Source of the DNA: Zavarzinia compransoris | Lineage (GTDB): Bacteria; Pseudomonadota; Alphaproteobacteria; Zavarziniales; Zavarziniaceae | NCBI RefSeq assembly: GCF_003173055.1 | Contig: NZ_QGLF01000003.1 | Span: 349,355-413,354, forward strand | Direction: 5' to 3' | DNA: 64,000 bases | Shown: positions 24,730-33,278 of the stretch, in pieces | Layout: each line of letters starts with the position of its first letter | Position numbering within the stretch: position 1 is the stretch's first letter | Program-made: the position numbers and the translations under genes | The notes under the pieces: model-generated | What the model saw: the letters and a program-made list of their open reading frames with translations, nothing else | Told to the model about the DNA's origin: nothing | The model's database searches: none

Positions 24730-25968
24730 TCAGCGCTCGCGGAGCGCCGGCACCGCGGTCCAGAAGCGGCAGCCGCGCGCCTTGAGCGCGGCCATGCTCT
24801 CGACCACTTCGTCGGCGACATTCCAGGGCAGGATGACCAGATCGTCCGGGGCGGCTTCGATCAGGGCCTCGGGGGCGACGATCGGGATATGGCTGCCGGG
24901 CAGCAGCCGGCCCTGTTTCGCCGGGTTGCGATCGGCGACCAGCAGGATGTCGTCGGCGGCGATGCCGCAGTAGTTGAGGAACGTATTGCCCTTGGCCGCG
25001 GCACCGTAGGCGGCGACGCGCCGGCCCTCGGCCTTGGCCCTGGCGATAAAGGCGCTGAAACCGTCGCGCACCGCCGCCACCCTGGGGGCGAAGCCGTCAT
25101 AGGCCGCGGCCCGGTCCAGGCCGGCCGCCCGTTCCTTCGCCCGGACCAGGGCCAGGCCCGGCCGTTCGCCGTGGCCCGCCCCCCGATGGCAGGCGAAGAC
25201 GCGCAGCGAGCCGCCGTGGGTCGGCAGTTCCTCGACGTCGAAGACGCGCAAGCCGACCGCCGCCAGCACCCGTTCGACCACCACCAGCGAGAGATAGGAA
25301 TAATGCTCGTGGTAGATCGTGTCGAACTGGACCTCGTCGATCAGGTTCAGCAGGTGGGGGAATTCGAAGGTGACCACGCCTTCGGGCTTCAGCACTTCGG
25401 CGAAACCGGCGGCGAAGCCCTTGATGTCGGGGACATGGGCGAAGACGTTGTTGGCCGCCATCAGGTCGGCCTTGAAGCCGCGCGCGGCCAGGTCGCGGCC
25501 GCTGTCGCGGTGGAAGAAGACGACCTCGGTCGGAACGCCCGCGGCCCGTGCGACCGCGGCGACATTGGCCGCCGGCTCGACCCCGAGCACGGGAATGCCG
25601 CGCTCGACGAAATGGCGCAGCAGATAGCCGTCGTTGGAGGCGACCTCGACCACCAGCGAGGCGCCGGTCAGGCCGAAGCGCTCGGTCATGGCGGCGGCGT
25701 AACGCCTTGCGTGCTCGATCCAGCCCGGGGAATAGGACGAGAAATAGGCGTAGTCGGAAAAGATCGCCTCGGCCGGCACCGCCTCGTCGACCTGGACCAG
25801 GAGGCAGGCGTCGCAGACCCGGGCGTGCAGGGGATAGGCGCGATCGCGGCCGGCCGCGACATCCGCCGCCGTCACATAGGCATTGGCCAGCGGCGTCTTG
25901 CCGAGGTCGAGGAAGGTCCGGGTCAGGGGCGCCCCGCAGAAACGGCAGGGCGGAGAGCGGTCGGTCAC
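24730..25968 (-). CDS. Sugar C-methyltransferase (SAM-dependent)
   Basis: A 412-residue three-domain enzyme. The N-terminal zinc-binding region (about 5-65) has CRFCG and CDAC pairs with LDLGKTPLANAY. The SAM-binding core includes VVEVASNDGYLLRHF and VFAHVPDI. The C-terminal domain contains AYGAAAKGNTFLNYC and LPWNVADEV. This Methyltransf_13 / Methyltransf_23 / Methyltransf_14 order is that of NDP-hexose C-methyltransferases such as TylC3 and EryBIII. Its place between rfbG and the epimerase predicts a branched 6-deoxy sugar. It starts with GTG and overlaps the rfbG stop by four bases. Confidence 0.9.
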   Translation of the reverse strand: MTDRSPPCRFCGAPLTRTFLDLGKTPLANAYVTAADVAAGRDRAYPLHARVCDACLLVQVDEAVPAEAIFSDYAYFSSYSPGWIEHARRYAAAMTERFGLTGASLVVEVASNDGYLLRHFVERGIPVLGVEPAANVAAVARAAGVPTEVVFFHRDSGRDLAARGFKADLMAANNVFAHVPDIKGFAAGFAEVLKPEGVVTFEFPHLLNLIDEVQFDTIYHEHYSYLSLVVVERVLAAVGLRVFDVEELPTHGGSLRVFACHRGAGHGERPGLALVRAKERAAGLDRAAAYDGFAPRVAAVRDGFSAFIARAKAEGRRVAAYGAAAKGNTFLNYCGIAADDILLVADRNPAKQGRLLPGSHIPIVAPEALIEAAPDDLVILPWNVADEVVESMAALKARGCRFWTAVPALRER

Positions 25969-27029
25969 GGCAGGGCCTCGAAACTCGCGATCTGGGACAG
26001 GGTGAGGGCGCGGGCGTCCGCCCCCTCGATCCAGGCTCGGTACCAATCCGCGGTCGCCTTGGCAAGGCGTTCGCCGGCCAGCCGGTCGTGCCAGCCGAGC
26101 ACCCGGCGCGCCAGCGCCGAATCGATGGCCAGGGCCGTCATCTCGACCGAGCCCGGCACCGGCTGGTGGACATAGTCCCCGTCGCCGCCGAGCGCTTTGA
26201 GGATCGACCGTGCCAGGGCGCCCACCGTGACGTCCGTGCCCGGCAGGGGACCGAAATTCAACGCCGGGGGCAGGTCGGTGCCGGCCAGCAGCGCCTCCGC
26301 CATGGCGAAATAGCCGGCCAGGCAGTCGAGCACATGCTGCCACGGCCGGGTCGCCTCCGGGTGGCGCAGGACCAGGGCCCGGCCCGCCCGGACGGCGCGC
26401 ACCGCGTCGGGGACCAGCCGGTCCTCGGCGAAATCGCCGCCGCCGACCACATTGCCGCCCCGCGCGGTCGCGACGCGGACGCCGTTCCGGGCCAGGAAGC
26501 TCTGGGCCATGGCCTGGACCGCGATCTCGCAGGCGGCCTTGGAGGCGGAATAGGGATCCTTGCCGCCCAGCCGGTCGGTCTCGGCGAAGGCGCGGCCGTC
26601 CTCGGCATTGGCATAGACCTTGTCCGAGGTGACGACGAGAAGGGCGCGCAGGCCCCGGGCCCGGCGCAGCGAATCGAGGAGATGCACCGTCCCCATGACA
26701 TTGGTGGCGAAAGTCTCGACCGGTTCGGCCAGCGAACGGCGCACGATCGGCTGGGCCGCCAGATGCAGCACGATCTCGGGGTCGGCGGCCTGCACCACCC
26801 GTTCGACCGCGGCGGGATCGCGCAGGTCGGCGACATGGCTTTCGAGGCTGCGGCCGACCTGGGCCAGCGTGTAGAGGCTCAATTCCTCGGCCGGCAGGGC
26901 GAGGCCGGTGACCCGCGCCCCCAGCCGTTCCAGCCAGAGTGCCGCCCAGGCGCCCTTGAACCCGGTATGCCCGGTGAGCAGGACCCGCCGCCCGGCCCAC
27001 AGCGCCGGATCGGGATGGCCGCCGCTCAT
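25965..27029 (-). CDS. rfbG: CDP-glucose 4,6-dehydratase
   Basis: A 354-residue extended SDR. The Rossmann motif is GHTGFKGAW, with LAAQPIVRRSLAEP matching the family closely. The catalytic Tyr and Lys are in DPYSASKAACE and the Thr/Ser in VVTSDKVYAN. GGNVVGGGDFAEDRLVPD is diagnostic of CDP-glucose dehydratases. It converts CDP-glucose to CDP-4-keto-6-deoxyglucose. The ATG at 27029 overlaps the rfbF stop (ATGA); two residues of alternative start (MGMSGG) are possible. Confidence 0.95.
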   Translation of the reverse strand: MSGGHPDPALWAGRRVLLTGHTGFKGAWAALWLERLGARVTGLALPAEELSLYTLAQVGRSLESHVADLRDPAAVERVVQAADPEIVLHLAAQPIVRRSLAEPVETFATNVMGTVHLLDSLRRARGLRALLVVTSDKVYANAEDGRAFAETDRLGGKDPYSASKAACEIAVQAMAQSFLARNGVRVATARGGNVVGGGDFAEDRLVPDAVRAVRAGRALVLRHPEATRPWQHVLDCLAGYFAMAEALLAGTDLPPALNFGPLPGTDVTVGALARSILKALGGDGDYVHQPVPGSVEMTALAIDSALARRVLGWHDRLAGERLAKATADWYRAWIEGADARALTLSQIASFEALP

Positions 27030-27799
27030 GCCCACAGGCGCCAGGGCGCCTTGCCGGCGGACCAGAGGTTTTCGAGGGTCGTCTTGTCGCGCAGCGTGTC
27101 CATGGCGTGCCAGAAGCCGGTGTGGCGGAAGGCGACCAGCTCGCCGTCCTTGGCCAGGCCCTCGAGCGGGGCCGATTCCCAGGGTGTGGCATCGCCGGCG
27201 ATACGGTCAAGGACCGCCGGCTGCAGCACGAAATAGCCGCCGTTGATGAAGGCATTGTCGCCCGGCGGCTTTTCCGTGAAATCGGTGACGAAATCACTGT
27301 CGAGGCGCAGCGCGCCATAGCGCCCGGGCGGGATCACCGCGCCCACCGTCGCCAGCCTGCCGTGGCCCCGATGGAAGTCGACCGAGGCGCGGATATCGAG
27401 ATCCGAGACGCCGTCGCCATAGGTCATGCAGAAGGGTTCTTCCGGGTGCAGGTAAGGGCGCACCCGCTTCAGGCGGCCGCCGGTCATCGTGTCCTGGCCG
27501 GTATCGACCAGGGTGATCTTCCAGGGCTCGGCCGTCGTCTGGTGATAGGTGATGCGGCCCGTGGTGGCGTCGATCGTCACGTCCGAATTGTGCAGGACGT
27601 AATTGGCGAAATATTCCTTGATCATATAGCCGCGATAGCCGCAGCAGATCACGAAATCGTCGATGCCGTGGTGGGCGTAGATCTTCATGATGTGCCACAA
27701 GATCGGCCGCCCGCCGATCTCGATCATGGGTTTGGGGCGCAGGTGGGATTCCTCGGAAATCCGCGTGCCCAGGCCCCCCGCCAGGATGACCGCCTTCAA
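27026..27799 (-). CDS. rfbF: Glucose-1-phosphate cytidylyltransferase
   Basis: A 257-residue nucleotidyltransferase making CDP-glucose from glucose-1-phosphate and CTP. MKAVILAGGLGTRISEESHLRPKPM is the family N-terminus with the nucleotide-binding loop. ICCGYRGYMIKEYFANY and MTYGDGVSDLDI (metal-binding Asp) are RfbF-specific. It is the first step of the CDP-sugar branch and is coupled to rfbG. The 132 bp upstream, after the DegT gene, may hold an internal promoter. Confidence 0.96.
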   Translation of the reverse strand: MKAVILAGGLGTRISEESHLRPKPMIEIGGRPILWHIMKIYAHHGIDDFVICCGYRGYMIKEYFANYVLHNSDVTIDATTGRITYHQTTAEPWKITLVDTGQDTMTGGRLKRVRPYLHPEEPFCMTYGDGVSDLDIRASVDFHRGHGRLATVGAVIPPGRYGALRLDSDFVTDFTEKPPGDNAFINGGYFVLQPAVLDRIAGDATPWESAPLEGLAKDGELVAFRHTGFWHAMDTLRDKTTLENLWSAGKAPWRLWA

Positions 27800-27931
27800 A
27801 TTGACCTCTGCCGTTGCCGGGACATGGGCCTTGTCTGTAGCCCCGTCCGTGCGCCCGTGGCAATGCGCTATCGCATACTTGCCGCGCTTTTGGGGCCGGA
27901 CCGGGGCTTGCCGCGTTGAAACGCCGCGGCG

Positions 27932-29083
27932 TCAGGCCGGGGCGGCGGCGTCGAGCACTTCGATCAGGGCCCGGCTGACCAGATCCGCCTTTTCCTCGTC
28001 CATATTGTAGCCGGAGGGCAGGTTGATGCCCTTCGTCGCCGCCAGCCGGCCGCGCGGCACCGGGGGCAGGAAGCGGGCCGCCTCCGGCCGGCTGTCGAAG
28101 GCCGGGATCTCGCTGAGCAGGGAGAAGAAGGGCCGGCTGTCGATATTGCGTTCGCGCAGCGCCGCCATCAGGGCGAATTTATCCAGGGGGCAGCCGGCGT
28201 CGGGCACGACCGAGACCATCCAGAAGGAATTCTCGACACCCGGCGGCTCGGCATTGATGCGGATGTCCCGGCGGTGGCCCAGGCGGTCGCGATACCAGGC
28301 GAAGATCTGCCGCTTCCGCGCGATCATCGCGTCGATCCGTTCCATCTGGGCGAGGCCGAGGGCGGCCTGTACCGCGCTCATCTTGTACTTGAAGGCGATC
28401 TCGGTGTTGAGGAAGAAGCGGTCGCCCGGTGGCCGGCCGTGGTCGCGCAGGGCCTGGATGCGGGCGAGAAGATCGTCGCGGTCGGTGGTCACCATGCCGC
28501 CCTCGCCGGTGGCCAGGGTCTTCGAGCCGTGGAAGGAAAAGGCCGCGACATCGCCGAATGCCCCGGCCCGGCGGCCGTTCAGGCTGGAGCCCAGGGCCTC
28601 GGCGGCATCTTCGATCAGGCCCAGGCCGTGGCGGTCGGCGATGGCGCGCAGCGCCGGCCAGTCGCACATGGAACCATAGAGGTCGACGCCGATGATGGCC
28701 CGGGTGCGGGGCGTGATCGCGGCCTCGACCGCGGCCGGATCGATGCACCAGGTCACGGGATCGATATCGACCAGCACCGGCGCCGCGCCGACATAGGTGA
28801 CGGGCGCGACCGAGGCGATCCAGGTCACCGCCGGCACGATCACCTCGTCGCCGGGACCGACGCCGAGCGCGGCAAGGCCGAGGTGCAGGGCCGCCGTCGC
28901 ATGGGGCAGGGAAACCGCATGGGTCACGCCCAGATAGCGCGCGAAGGACTGTTCGAATTCGCGGTTGAAGCGGTAGTGATCGGGACCCCAGGCGGTCAGG
29001 GCCGCCTCGCGGCACAGGTCGCCTTCGCGCGCCGTGATCCAGGGGGCCGCAACGGGAATGAGTTCGGGGGCTCGGACCGTCAT
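27932..29083 (-). CDS. DegT/DnrJ/EryC1/StrS family sugar aminotransferase
   Basis: A 383-residue PLP-dependent aminotransferase of nucleotide sugars. The lysine that binds PLP is in SFHGSKTLATGEGGM. The family marks HATAALHLGLAALGVGPGDEVIVPAVTWIAS and LIEDAAEALGSSLNGRRAG are present. Because that lysine is conserved, it is not the RfbH-type 3-dehydrase, which has His there. Sequence is closest in style to perosamine-synthase or PglE groups. With the PglD-like acyltransferase upstream it probably forms a 4-amino-4-deoxy sugar that is then N-acylated. Confidence 0.92.
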   Translation of the reverse strand: MTVRAPELIPVAAPWITAREGDLCREAALTAWGPDHYRFNREFEQSFARYLGVTHAVSLPHATAALHLGLAALGVGPGDEVIVPAVTWIASVAPVTYVGAAPVLVDIDPVTWCIDPAAVEAAITPRTRAIIGVDLYGSMCDWPALRAIADRHGLGLIEDAAEALGSSLNGRRAGAFGDVAAFSFHGSKTLATGEGGMVTTDRDDLLARIQALRDHGRPPGDRFFLNTEIAFKYKMSAVQAALGLAQMERIDAMIARKRQIFAWYRDRLGHRRDIRINAEPPGVENSFWMVSVVPDAGCPLDKFALMAALRERNIDSRPFFSLLSEIPAFDSRPEAARFLPPVPRGRLAATKGINLPSGYNMDEEKADLVSRALIEVLDAAAPA

Positions 29084-29139
29084 CGCGTCTTCAATCCGCC
29101 GGAGCTTTCAGGGGTGGCTGGCATGGGGCGTTTGATCCT

Positions 29140-29790
29140 CTATGGCCGGGGGCGGGCGGGGATTCCCGTCACCCGGGTTTCCGGCGCGACGTCGCGCACC
29201 ACCACGGCGCCGGCGCCGATCAGCGCGCCGTCTCCGATCGCAAGGCGCGGCAGCACGGTGCAGCCGGCGCCCAGCATGGCCCGATGGCCGATCGTCACCT
29301 CGCCGCACACGGTGGCGCCGGGGGCCAGGTGGCCGGCATCGCCAAGGCAGCTGTCGTGATCGATCGAGGCCCGGGTATTGACGATGCTGTGGGCACCGAT
29401 CCGCGCCTCGGCGCCGATCACCGCGCCCGCCAGCACCTGCGCGCCGGGGCCGAGCCGGGCCGAGGGCTCGACCACCGCGCTCGGATGCACGATGGTCAGG
29501 GGCGACAGCCCTTCGTCGCCGAGCCATGCCGCCAGCGCCAGTTTCCCGGCCGCAAAGCCGTGGCTGCCGATCGCCAGGGCGAAGCCGGGCAAGGCCCCCT
29601 GCCAGTCCCGGCGCCAGCGGGCGAAGCCTTCGCGGCCGATGAACAGCGGCGCGTCCGCCCAGGGGGCGGCCACCGGGCGGTTGTCGAAGACGGCGGCAAT
29701 GGTCCAGCCGCCGGGCAGCAGGATGTCGCGCAGCACCCGCGCATGGCCCGTCGCCCCCCACAGGATGATGGTGCGATCCCCCGCCGCCAT
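29140..29790 (-). CDS. PglD/NeuD-like sugar N- or O-acyltransferase
   Basis: A 216-residue trimeric left-handed beta-helix enzyme. The N-terminal Rossmann-like part reads IILWGATGHARVLRDIL. Hexapeptide repeats run from about residue 101 to 200. The segment ASIDHDSCLGDAGHLAPGA matches the catalytic loop of PglD, with His145 as the likely base. Known relatives acetylate UDP-4-amino sugars from PglE-type aminotransferases. The gene lies immediately upstream of the DegT aminotransferase, which supports that pairing. Start MAAGD has a 1-bp gap from the preceding GT2 stop. Confidence 0.9.
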   Translation of the reverse strand: MAAGDRTIILWGATGHARVLRDILLPGGWTIAAVFDNRPVAAPWADAPLFIGREGFARWRRDWQGALPGFALAIGSHGFAAGKLALAAWLGDEGLSPLTIVHPSAVVEPSARLGPGAQVLAGAVIGAEARIGAHSIVNTRASIDHDSCLGDAGHLAPGATVCGEVTIGHRAMLGAGCTVLPRLAIGDGALIGAGAVVVRDVAPETRVTGIPARPRP

Positions 29791-29791
29791 C

Positions 29792-31060
29792 TCAGCCCCG
29801 CCGGTAGAGCGGCAGCAGGCGGCAGCGAAGTTCGGCCGCCGCCAGCGCCAGGGCCTTGCCGATACCGCCGCCGGCCCCCAGTTCGGGCGGCGGGCGCCGT
29901 CCGAGCAAGCGCTCGACCAGCAGGACCACCTGGTCGATCCGGCCCTGCCCGGCCGGAATCAGAAGATCGGCCCGCTTCAGCCGGTTCCCGCGGTAGACGG
30001 GCGCGGGCGCGGCCAGCATGGCCTCCGCCGCCCGCTCCATGTCCGCGGTCCAGGGGGCGCCCAGGCGCTCGACCAGCAGCCTGGTGGCAAGGCGGGTCGC
30101 CTCGCGCTCGTGCGGGGGCTGGGCATTGCCCTTGCCGAGAACCATCAGCGCCCAGGCCCGGGCATCGACCGGCAAGCGCCCGGCCGCGGGCATATGTTCA
30201 TTGGCCTTGACCACGCAGGCAAAGGTATGGGCGGGCACCGAACGCACCTGAAGGCCGATCAGGCTGCCGACGGGATCGGCCTCGACCTCGCGGCGAAACT
30301 GATCGCGGATGGCCTGGCCCTTGCCGTCGGCGGCGCCGACCGCGGAGAAGGCGGCGCCGATCGATTTCGGCCCGACCCCCGCCAATGTCACCGGGTGGCC
30401 GTAGAACAGGTAATTCTTCGTGTACCACAGGTTGGAGATGCAGCTGAACAGGTCGGGATTCGGCTCGAAGAAATAAGTCCCGAGATCGGCCTCCACCCGT
30501 TCGATCACCCGGCGCGAGACGCAGCCGTGATAGATGTTGATGCCGTCGCGGTAGTATTCGATGGCGGCATTCGCGAATTTCCCGCGAATGCCCTCGACAT
30601 CGATGCGCGTCAGGCCGCCGAACAGGCTGCGGGCCCGAAGACTGAGCACGCCGCCCTCGAGGCCGACGCGGGCCCCCGGCCAATCGTAGCCCACCAGCGA
30701 CCAGCCGACGGCATCGGGCCGTTCCGTCCTGATGATGTGGCGCAGTGCCGCGATGCCGCCGGGCAGAGGGGCGTCGTCGTCGCCGAAGAAGCAGACATAG
30801 TCGCCGCGCGCCGCGGCCAGGGCGGTGCCGTAGTTCTGCCGCATGCTCCCCCGCGCGTCGCGGCGAACGGCGGTGATGCGCGGATCGGCGGCGGCAGCGG
30901 CGGCGATCACGGCCGGGGTGTCGTCCGCGCTCGCATTGTCGCAGACCACGATCTCGATATCGTCGCCGGCGACGAGGCGGCAGGCTGCCAGCGTGCCCTC
31001 CAGCGTGGCGGCGCGCTCTCTCGTCGCCACCACGAGGCTGATCAGGGGTGTTGCGGACAC
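29792..31060 (-). CDS. Glycosyltransferase family 2
   Basis: A 422-residue GT-A enzyme. SLVVATRERAATLEGTLAAC opens the nucleotide-binding fold, IEIVVCDNASADDT follows, and the metal-binding DXD is FFGDDDAPLPGG. The C-terminal half is unlike the common GT2 set, with YYRDGINIYHGCVSRRVIE, so the acceptor is not predictable. No membrane segment is seen. It follows the GT4 gene at 31151 after 90 bp that contain a 15-bp triple repeat. Confidence 0.88.
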   Translation of the reverse strand: MSATPLISLVVATRERAATLEGTLAACRLVAGDDIEIVVCDNASADDTPAVIAAAAAADPRITAVRRDARGSMRQNYGTALAAARGDYVCFFGDDDAPLPGGIAALRHIIRTERPDAVGWSLVGYDWPGARVGLEGGVLSLRARSLFGGLTRIDVEGIRGKFANAAIEYYRDGINIYHGCVSRRVIERVEADLGTYFFEPNPDLFSCISNLWYTKNYLFYGHPVTLAGVGPKSIGAAFSAVGAADGKGQAIRDQFRREVEADPVGSLIGLQVRSVPAHTFACVVKANEHMPAAGRLPVDARAWALMVLGKGNAQPPHEREATRLATRLLVERLGAPWTADMERAAEAMLAAPAPVYRGNRLKRADLLIPAGQGRIDQVVLLVERLLGRRPPPELGAGGGIGKALALAAAELRCRLLPLYRRG

Positions 31061-31064
31061 AGTT

Positions 31065-31109
31065 TTCTCCCGCTGGGCCTTCTCCCGCTGGGCCTTCTCC
31101 CGCTCGGCG
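31065..31109. repeat. 15-bp tandem repeat, three copies
   Basis: ttctcccgctgggcc occurs twice exactly (31065-31079, 31080-31094), then once with changes (ttctcccgctcggcg, 31095-31109). It lies directly before the GT2 start (31060, minus strand), so it falls in its leader. On the minus strand the units read GGCCCAGCGGGAGAA, which contain GGGAGAA, so each copy could act as a ribosome-site-like element. Confidence 0.85.
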
Positions 31110-31150
31110 GCCGGCCAGGGGGTTTGTGTATCGATTGCATCGTCACCTTG

Positions 31151-32236
31151 TCAATCGGCGGCGCCAAGCCTGCGGCGCAACTGGTCGTGGTGCCCGATAC
31201 TGGCAGCCAGGGAAAACCGCCCGGTCACCGCCGCCCTAGCCCTCGCGCCCATGTCGGCCCGGAGATCGGGCGCGGCGATCAGGTGTTCGAGCGCCTGTTC
31301 CAGGGTGGCGGCGGTCGGCGGCTCGGCGATCACGGCCGTGCCGTCCGCCACCACTTCAGCCAGGCCGCCGCGCCGGCTGACGACCAGCGCACAGCCGGCG
31401 GCCATGGCTTCGACCGCCGTCCGTCCAAAGGCTTCGAGCACGATCGAAGGCACCGCGGCAATGGCGGCCCGCGCCAGGCGTTCCGGCAGCCGGTCGTGGG
31501 GCACGGGCCCCTCGATGGTCACCTGGCCGGGGCGGCGGTCGGCGAAAGCGCCGGCGGCGGCGACCGTGTTCCGGTCCGCATCCGCCATATTGCCGCCCAG
31601 GATCAGCAGGCGCCAGTCCGGGTGGCGGCCGAGCACGCGGTCGCAGGCCTCGATCAGTTCGGGCACGCCCTTTTCGGGGACCAGCCGGCCGACATAGACG
31701 ATCAGCTTTTCCCGTGCCGCGGCGGCGGGCGGGGCCCAGGCTTCGGGATCGATGCCGTTATAGAGGACATGGCTCCGCCCCTGGAAATCCGGCAGGGCCG
31801 CGCAGAATTCGGTGCGCAGGAATTCGCTGACGAAGCCGAAGGCGGCTATGGCGTTCCATTGCAGGTTCTTGAAAAAGCGCCGCACCCACAGCTTGGGCAG
31901 CTTCTGGGTATTGTGGCGGATGGCGACGACCGGGGCCTTCAGGCGCCGCGCCGCCCATGCCGCGAGGTTGATGTCCTGATGGACTTCGACCACGTCCGGC
32001 TTGATCGTCCGGAGCGCCCGCAGCACTTGGCGCCGCCAGTCGGGCCCGGCCGGGACCGGGACATAGGTTCCGCCGTCCGGAAAAGGGGTGCCGCAGGGCG
32101 GGCCGATCACGGCGATCCCGGGCAGCGTGCTGAAACGGACCGAATCCCGGGCATAGAGGTCGATCGAGGTCGCCCCCTGTTCCTGATAGCGGGCGAAGCG
32201 GGGCAAGACGATGGCAACGCGCGGGGTTTCAGCCAT
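31151..32236 (-). CDS. Glycosyltransferase family 4
   Basis: A 361-residue GT-B enzyme. The N-terminal acceptor domain has DVVEVHQDINLAAWAARR and VVAIRHNTQK. The donor domain carries KLIVYVGRLVPEKGVPELIEAC and the E-x7-E motif in PSIVLEAFGRTAVEAMAAGCALVVS. It overlaps the preceding GT4 gene by 8 bp. The ATG at 32236 (MAETPRVAIVLPRF) was chosen because the strand-1 motif follows at once. It is part of the glycan-assembly operon; donor and linkage are unknown. Confidence 0.9.
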   Translation of the reverse strand: MAETPRVAIVLPRFARYQEQGATSIDLYARDSVRFSTLPGIAVIGPPCGTPFPDGGTYVPVPAGPDWRRQVLRALRTIKPDVVEVHQDINLAAWAARRLKAPVVAIRHNTQKLPKLWVRRFFKNLQWNAIAAFGFVSEFLRTEFCAALPDFQGRSHVLYNGIDPEAWAPPAAAAREKLIVYVGRLVPEKGVPELIEACDRVLGRHPDWRLLILGGNMADADRNTVAAAGAFADRRPGQVTIEGPVPHDRLPERLARAAIAAVPSIVLEAFGRTAVEAMAAGCALVVSRRGGLAEVVADGTAVIAEPPTAATLEQALEHLIAAPDLRADMGARARAAVTGRFSLAASIGHHDQLRRRLGAAD

Positions 32237-33278
32237 GGCCGAGGACGACATCCGCATAGGCGCCGGCGATCGCGGGCAGCAGGTGGCGCGCGGCGCAATC
32301 GGCATGGCCCCGGCGGGCCAGATCGCCGGCCAGGGCCGGGTCGGCGCTCAGGCGGGCGACGGCATCCGCCAGGGCGGCGGCATCGCCGGGCGGGACCAGC
32401 AGGCCGGTCTCGCCGTCGCGGATCACGGCGCGCGGCCCCTCGCAGGCGCTGGCGATCACCGGCAGGCCGGCGGCCTGGGCTTCCAGGATGCCGATGCCGA
32501 ACGTCTCGTGGCGCGACGGCATGACATAGAGGTCGAGGGCGGAGAGGAAGCCGGCCTGGTCGCCGACCCAGCCGTGGAAAGTGACGCGCCCGGCAAGGCC
32601 GAGGCGGGCCGCCTGGGCCCGCAGGGCCGCGTCCTCCGCCCCCGTGCCGCCGATGTGGAGATCGACGGCGAGGCCCCGGGCGGCCAGCAGGCCCGCGGCC
32701 TCGATCAGCACGTCGACGCCCTTCTCGCGCAGCAGCAGGCGCAGGGTGCCGATGCGCAGGGGTGTCGCTGGCGGTCGCGGGGCGAAGGGCCGCGGGGCGA
32801 AGGGCGGCAGCGTGTCGACGGGCAGGGCGTTGGGGATCAGCCGCACCCGGCCGGCGGGAAAGCCGAGGGCGATCAGGCCGTCGCGCTGTTCGGCATTGAC
32901 CGTGATCAGCCGGTCGGCGCGCAGGAAACGCTTCAGCTTGCCGCCGTGGACGACGCCGGTCAGCGGCGCGCCCAGGCCCGCCAGGGCATCGATGTAGCGC
33001 CCGTTGTGGGCCAGGATGAAATCCGGCCGCAGGCGCCGGGCGAGACGGCGCAGGCGCCGGCCGGCGAGAAAGGCGTTGAGGCTGCCGCCGGCGCCGAGCC
33101 TCGGCACCTCATGGGTTTCGACCGCCGCCAGCCGGCCGCGGAAGGCGGCCCCGGCATCGATCGCGGCCAGGGGCGTGCCGCCCGCCCGGCACAGGATTTC
33201 GAGCGAGGTGAAGAACGCCTCGGTGACGCCGCCGCCGACGCCATAGGGGGTGACGACCAGGACGCGCGGCGCACTCAC
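32229..33278 (-). CDS. Glycosyltransferase family 4
   Basis: A 349-residue GT-B enzyme. It starts PRVLVVTPYGVGGGVTEAFF with the usual glycine-rich loop, then LTGVVHGGKLKRFLRADRLITVN. The donor half has RIGTLRLLLREKGVDVLIEAAG and PSRHETFGIGILEAQAAGLPVIASACEGP, with both glutamates. Residues near the domain linker contain a direct FAPRP-FAPRP repeat produced by an exact 15-bp tandem duplication (32776-32805). The GTG start overlaps the upstream GT2 stop. Confidence 0.9.
   Translation of the reverse strand: MSAPRVLVVTPYGVGGGVTEAFFTSLEILCRAGGTPLAAIDAGAAFRGRLAAVETHEVPRLGAGGSLNAFLAGRRLRRLARRLRPDFILAHNGRYIDALAGLGAPLTGVVHGGKLKRFLRADRLITVNAEQRDGLIALGFPAGRVRLIPNALPVDTLPPFAPRPFAPRPPATPLRIGTLRLLLREKGVDVLIEAAGLLAARGLAVDLHIGGTGAEDAALRAQAARLGLAGRVTFHGWVGDQAGFLSALDLYVMPSRHETFGIGILEAQAAGLPVIASACEGPRAVIRDGETGLLVPPGDAAALADAVARLSADPALAGDLARRGHADCAARHLLPAIAGAYADVVLGHG
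32776..32805. repeat. Exact 15-bp tandem duplication inside a GT4 gene
   Basis: cgcggggcgaagggc occurs twice in direct succession (32776-32790, 32791-32805). It adds five codons in frame (FAPRP twice) in the interdomain linker of the glycosyltransferase at 32229-33278. Confidence 0.9.

Noticed and set aside
27932..29083. RfbH-type CDP-4-keto-6-deoxyglucose 3-dehydrase
   Set aside because: RfbH replaces the PLP lysine with His; this protein keeps Lys in SFHGSKTLATGEGG, so it is an ordinary aminotransferase.
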